A stretch of 64,000 bases of DNA from Otis tarda (lineage: Eukaryota > Chordata > Aves > Otidiformes > Otididae): positions 57,371,463 through 57,435,462 of the forward strand of contig CM048554.1 in the NCBI GenBank assembly GCA_026413225.1, written 5' to 3'. A model generated the notes under the pieces. That model saw only the letters and a program-made list of their open reading frames with translations. It made no database searches and was not told the origin of the DNA. Positions within the stretch are counted from its first letter, which is position 1; each line of letters starts with the position of its first letter. Positions 62,501-64,000 of this stretch are shown in pieces. The position numbers and the translations under genes were made by a program.

Positions 62501-64000
62501 ACAACTTACTTTTTGTTTCAATTTGATCAACAGAGTGCTTGCCAGCAAAATCTAACTTATGTATTAGCATAAATATACGGAGATCTGAAAGGGCTGCTAT
62601 ATGCAGCACATGTAAATTATTTACATCTAGTCAACCCAAGTGACTGCAGACATTGTAAGAAGCACAGCTGCTGCTGGTGCTAGAACCTTGAAGCTGTTTC
62701 TTAATGTGAATATTCATTATTACACTCCTGGAAGACTGTGGGGGAAAACATAGTCAATAAAAGTATATTCTGTGTTTTGTAATCAGTAAACAACATAAGC
62801 AAAATAGTATGTGAAGGATATAGAGCAGCTGCTCTTTCCAAATGAATGCCTAATTGTGAAATATTTAGACCTCAGCACTATGATTTCCTTAACAATTCTT
62901 TTTCTTGTTAGGGTAGATCAGATGCCCTTGTGCTTTTTTTAGATTTTATCTTTTTTTTCCACTCACATGGTAGGTACCACAGGGTCTAAAGCAAACAATC
63001 ATGGAACAAGGGATTCAGATAACTTAACACTAATGACACTATACAATGCTTCTTATCCCAGAGCATCCCTAGACACAATACTTATAGCATATGTGGGAAT
63101 TTCCCACTGATACAGCAAAATATATTTATGGCATAGGTAATTCATTTGGCACTGACACTTTTTGGGTTGATGGAGAAACCAATAATATATGCACCATCAT
63201 TTGACTCTCAGCCTTCAGACAGAAGAATGGTTGCCCAAAAGAATTGTATTCAGCAAAGGGTACTTCAAAAACTTGCCAGTGAACTCCTAAATGCTATAAA
63301 AGTAAAATTCAATAACTTAGGACTTGTAGTCAAGAACCAGTTCTGACATAAAGCACATGGAAACAAAATTTCCTTGCACAGATGCAATTCAGTAATCGTG
63401 GCTCTCCACAGGTAGATTCTTAAACGAATGTGTAGTCACTATAGGGATGCCAGCTAGCAATAGACATTTGCTTTCACGCAGCAGCTGACAGAATCTGCTC
63501 TATAATGAAAATGTTCGTTCTCGCAACTTACTATGCCTTTGAACATCCTAAAGAGTCTGCATTAATAAATAAAGCGCCACAGGTCTGACTTTTTCATAAC
63601 TTCATTCTTGCTCATATCATAGTATTCTTTAGAAAAAGATTTCTTCTATTTGAATTCTACTGACTCTTTCCTAAGCAACAAATATGAGTTCTTCTATCAG
63701 CATAACAAAATAAAAAAAGATAAATTTTACTTCTCCCAATACTTTCTAAATCCCCTACAGGAATCAAAGTACTATTATTTCCAAAACCATCTTTTACTTT
63801 CAGAAAATTCATTATAGTGTTTAAACAATTTTTTATAGACCTAAATGAGAGTACTACATATCCCACAGACAAATTAGAAACATAATACTTCAGCAGAAAA
63901 TATTAGCGTGCATATCACAGTATTATTCCAAAATGATAAATTTGCCTATATAACTCCAGGTATTGTAGTGATAAGGAATTTTTTTTATTATTTGTAGAAT

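Larger units (their letters stand above)
45957..64000 (-). other. NRXN1: NRXN1-alpha intron, distal part
   Basis: Unique AT-rich sequence with possible SINE relics at 46.0-46.5 kb, microsatellites at 56.2, 56.6 and 60.5 kb and two small hairpins. No exon of the alpha isoform was recognised through the end of the window. Confidence 0.7.

Noticed and set aside
1-64000. CRISPR arrays, tRNA or rRNA genes, operons and terminators
   Set aside because: Nothing of the kind is visible. The window is vertebrate intronic DNA, where such prokaryotic features are not expected.

Overview
The window looks like bird genomic DNA, AT-rich and almost wholly intronic. It holds one recognisable host exon: the first coding exon of the beta isoform of neurexin-1 (NRXN1), on the minus strand at 18895-19147. 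The identification rests on the translated sequence. A signal-anchor-like stretch ([20 protein letters not shown]) is followed by the beta-specific His-rich segment ([15 protein letters not shown], a Ser run, then [20 protein letters not shown]). This reads as NRXN1-beta rather than NRXN2-beta or NRXN3-beta. The class Aves is indicated by a CR1 LINE 3' end at 45718-45956, which carries the avian CR1 ORF2 tail and the ATTCTRTG-type terminal repeat. The species cannot be told from the sequence.

Layout, with the gene reading from right to left: 21.6-64 kb is intron of the long NRXN1-alpha transcript, upstream of the beta promoter. A CpG-rich promoter block occupies about 18.2-21.6 kb. Inside it, the beta start codon is at 19147-19145, and the exon ends at a phase-1 splice donor at 18895/18894. 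From 18.9 kb down to 1 is the next intron, shared by the alpha and beta transcripts, running toward the common LNS/LG-domain exons that lie outside the window. I found no other NRXN1 exon, tRNA, rRNA, CRISPR array or second gene.

The intronic DNA is poor in recognisable transposons: one young-looking 5'-truncated CR1, one much older CR1/L3-like fragment at about 32.6-33.1 kb, and a few weak matches to ancient amniote SINE/MIR-like repeats. The remainder is unique AT-rich sequence with short homopolymers, a (TC)13 tract, a 26-bp tandem duplication and two small perfect hairpins.

The most informative features cluster around the beta promoter. They are an expanded serine (AGC) run in the His-rich segment, a start codon fixed by an upstream in-frame stop, and a donor (GTGGGT) behind which the frame stays open for about 500 bases. 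The CpG block itself is long and broken up by homopolymer tracts, with a homeobox/TCF-like site cluster between GC-rich parts. No convincing previously undescribed system was found.
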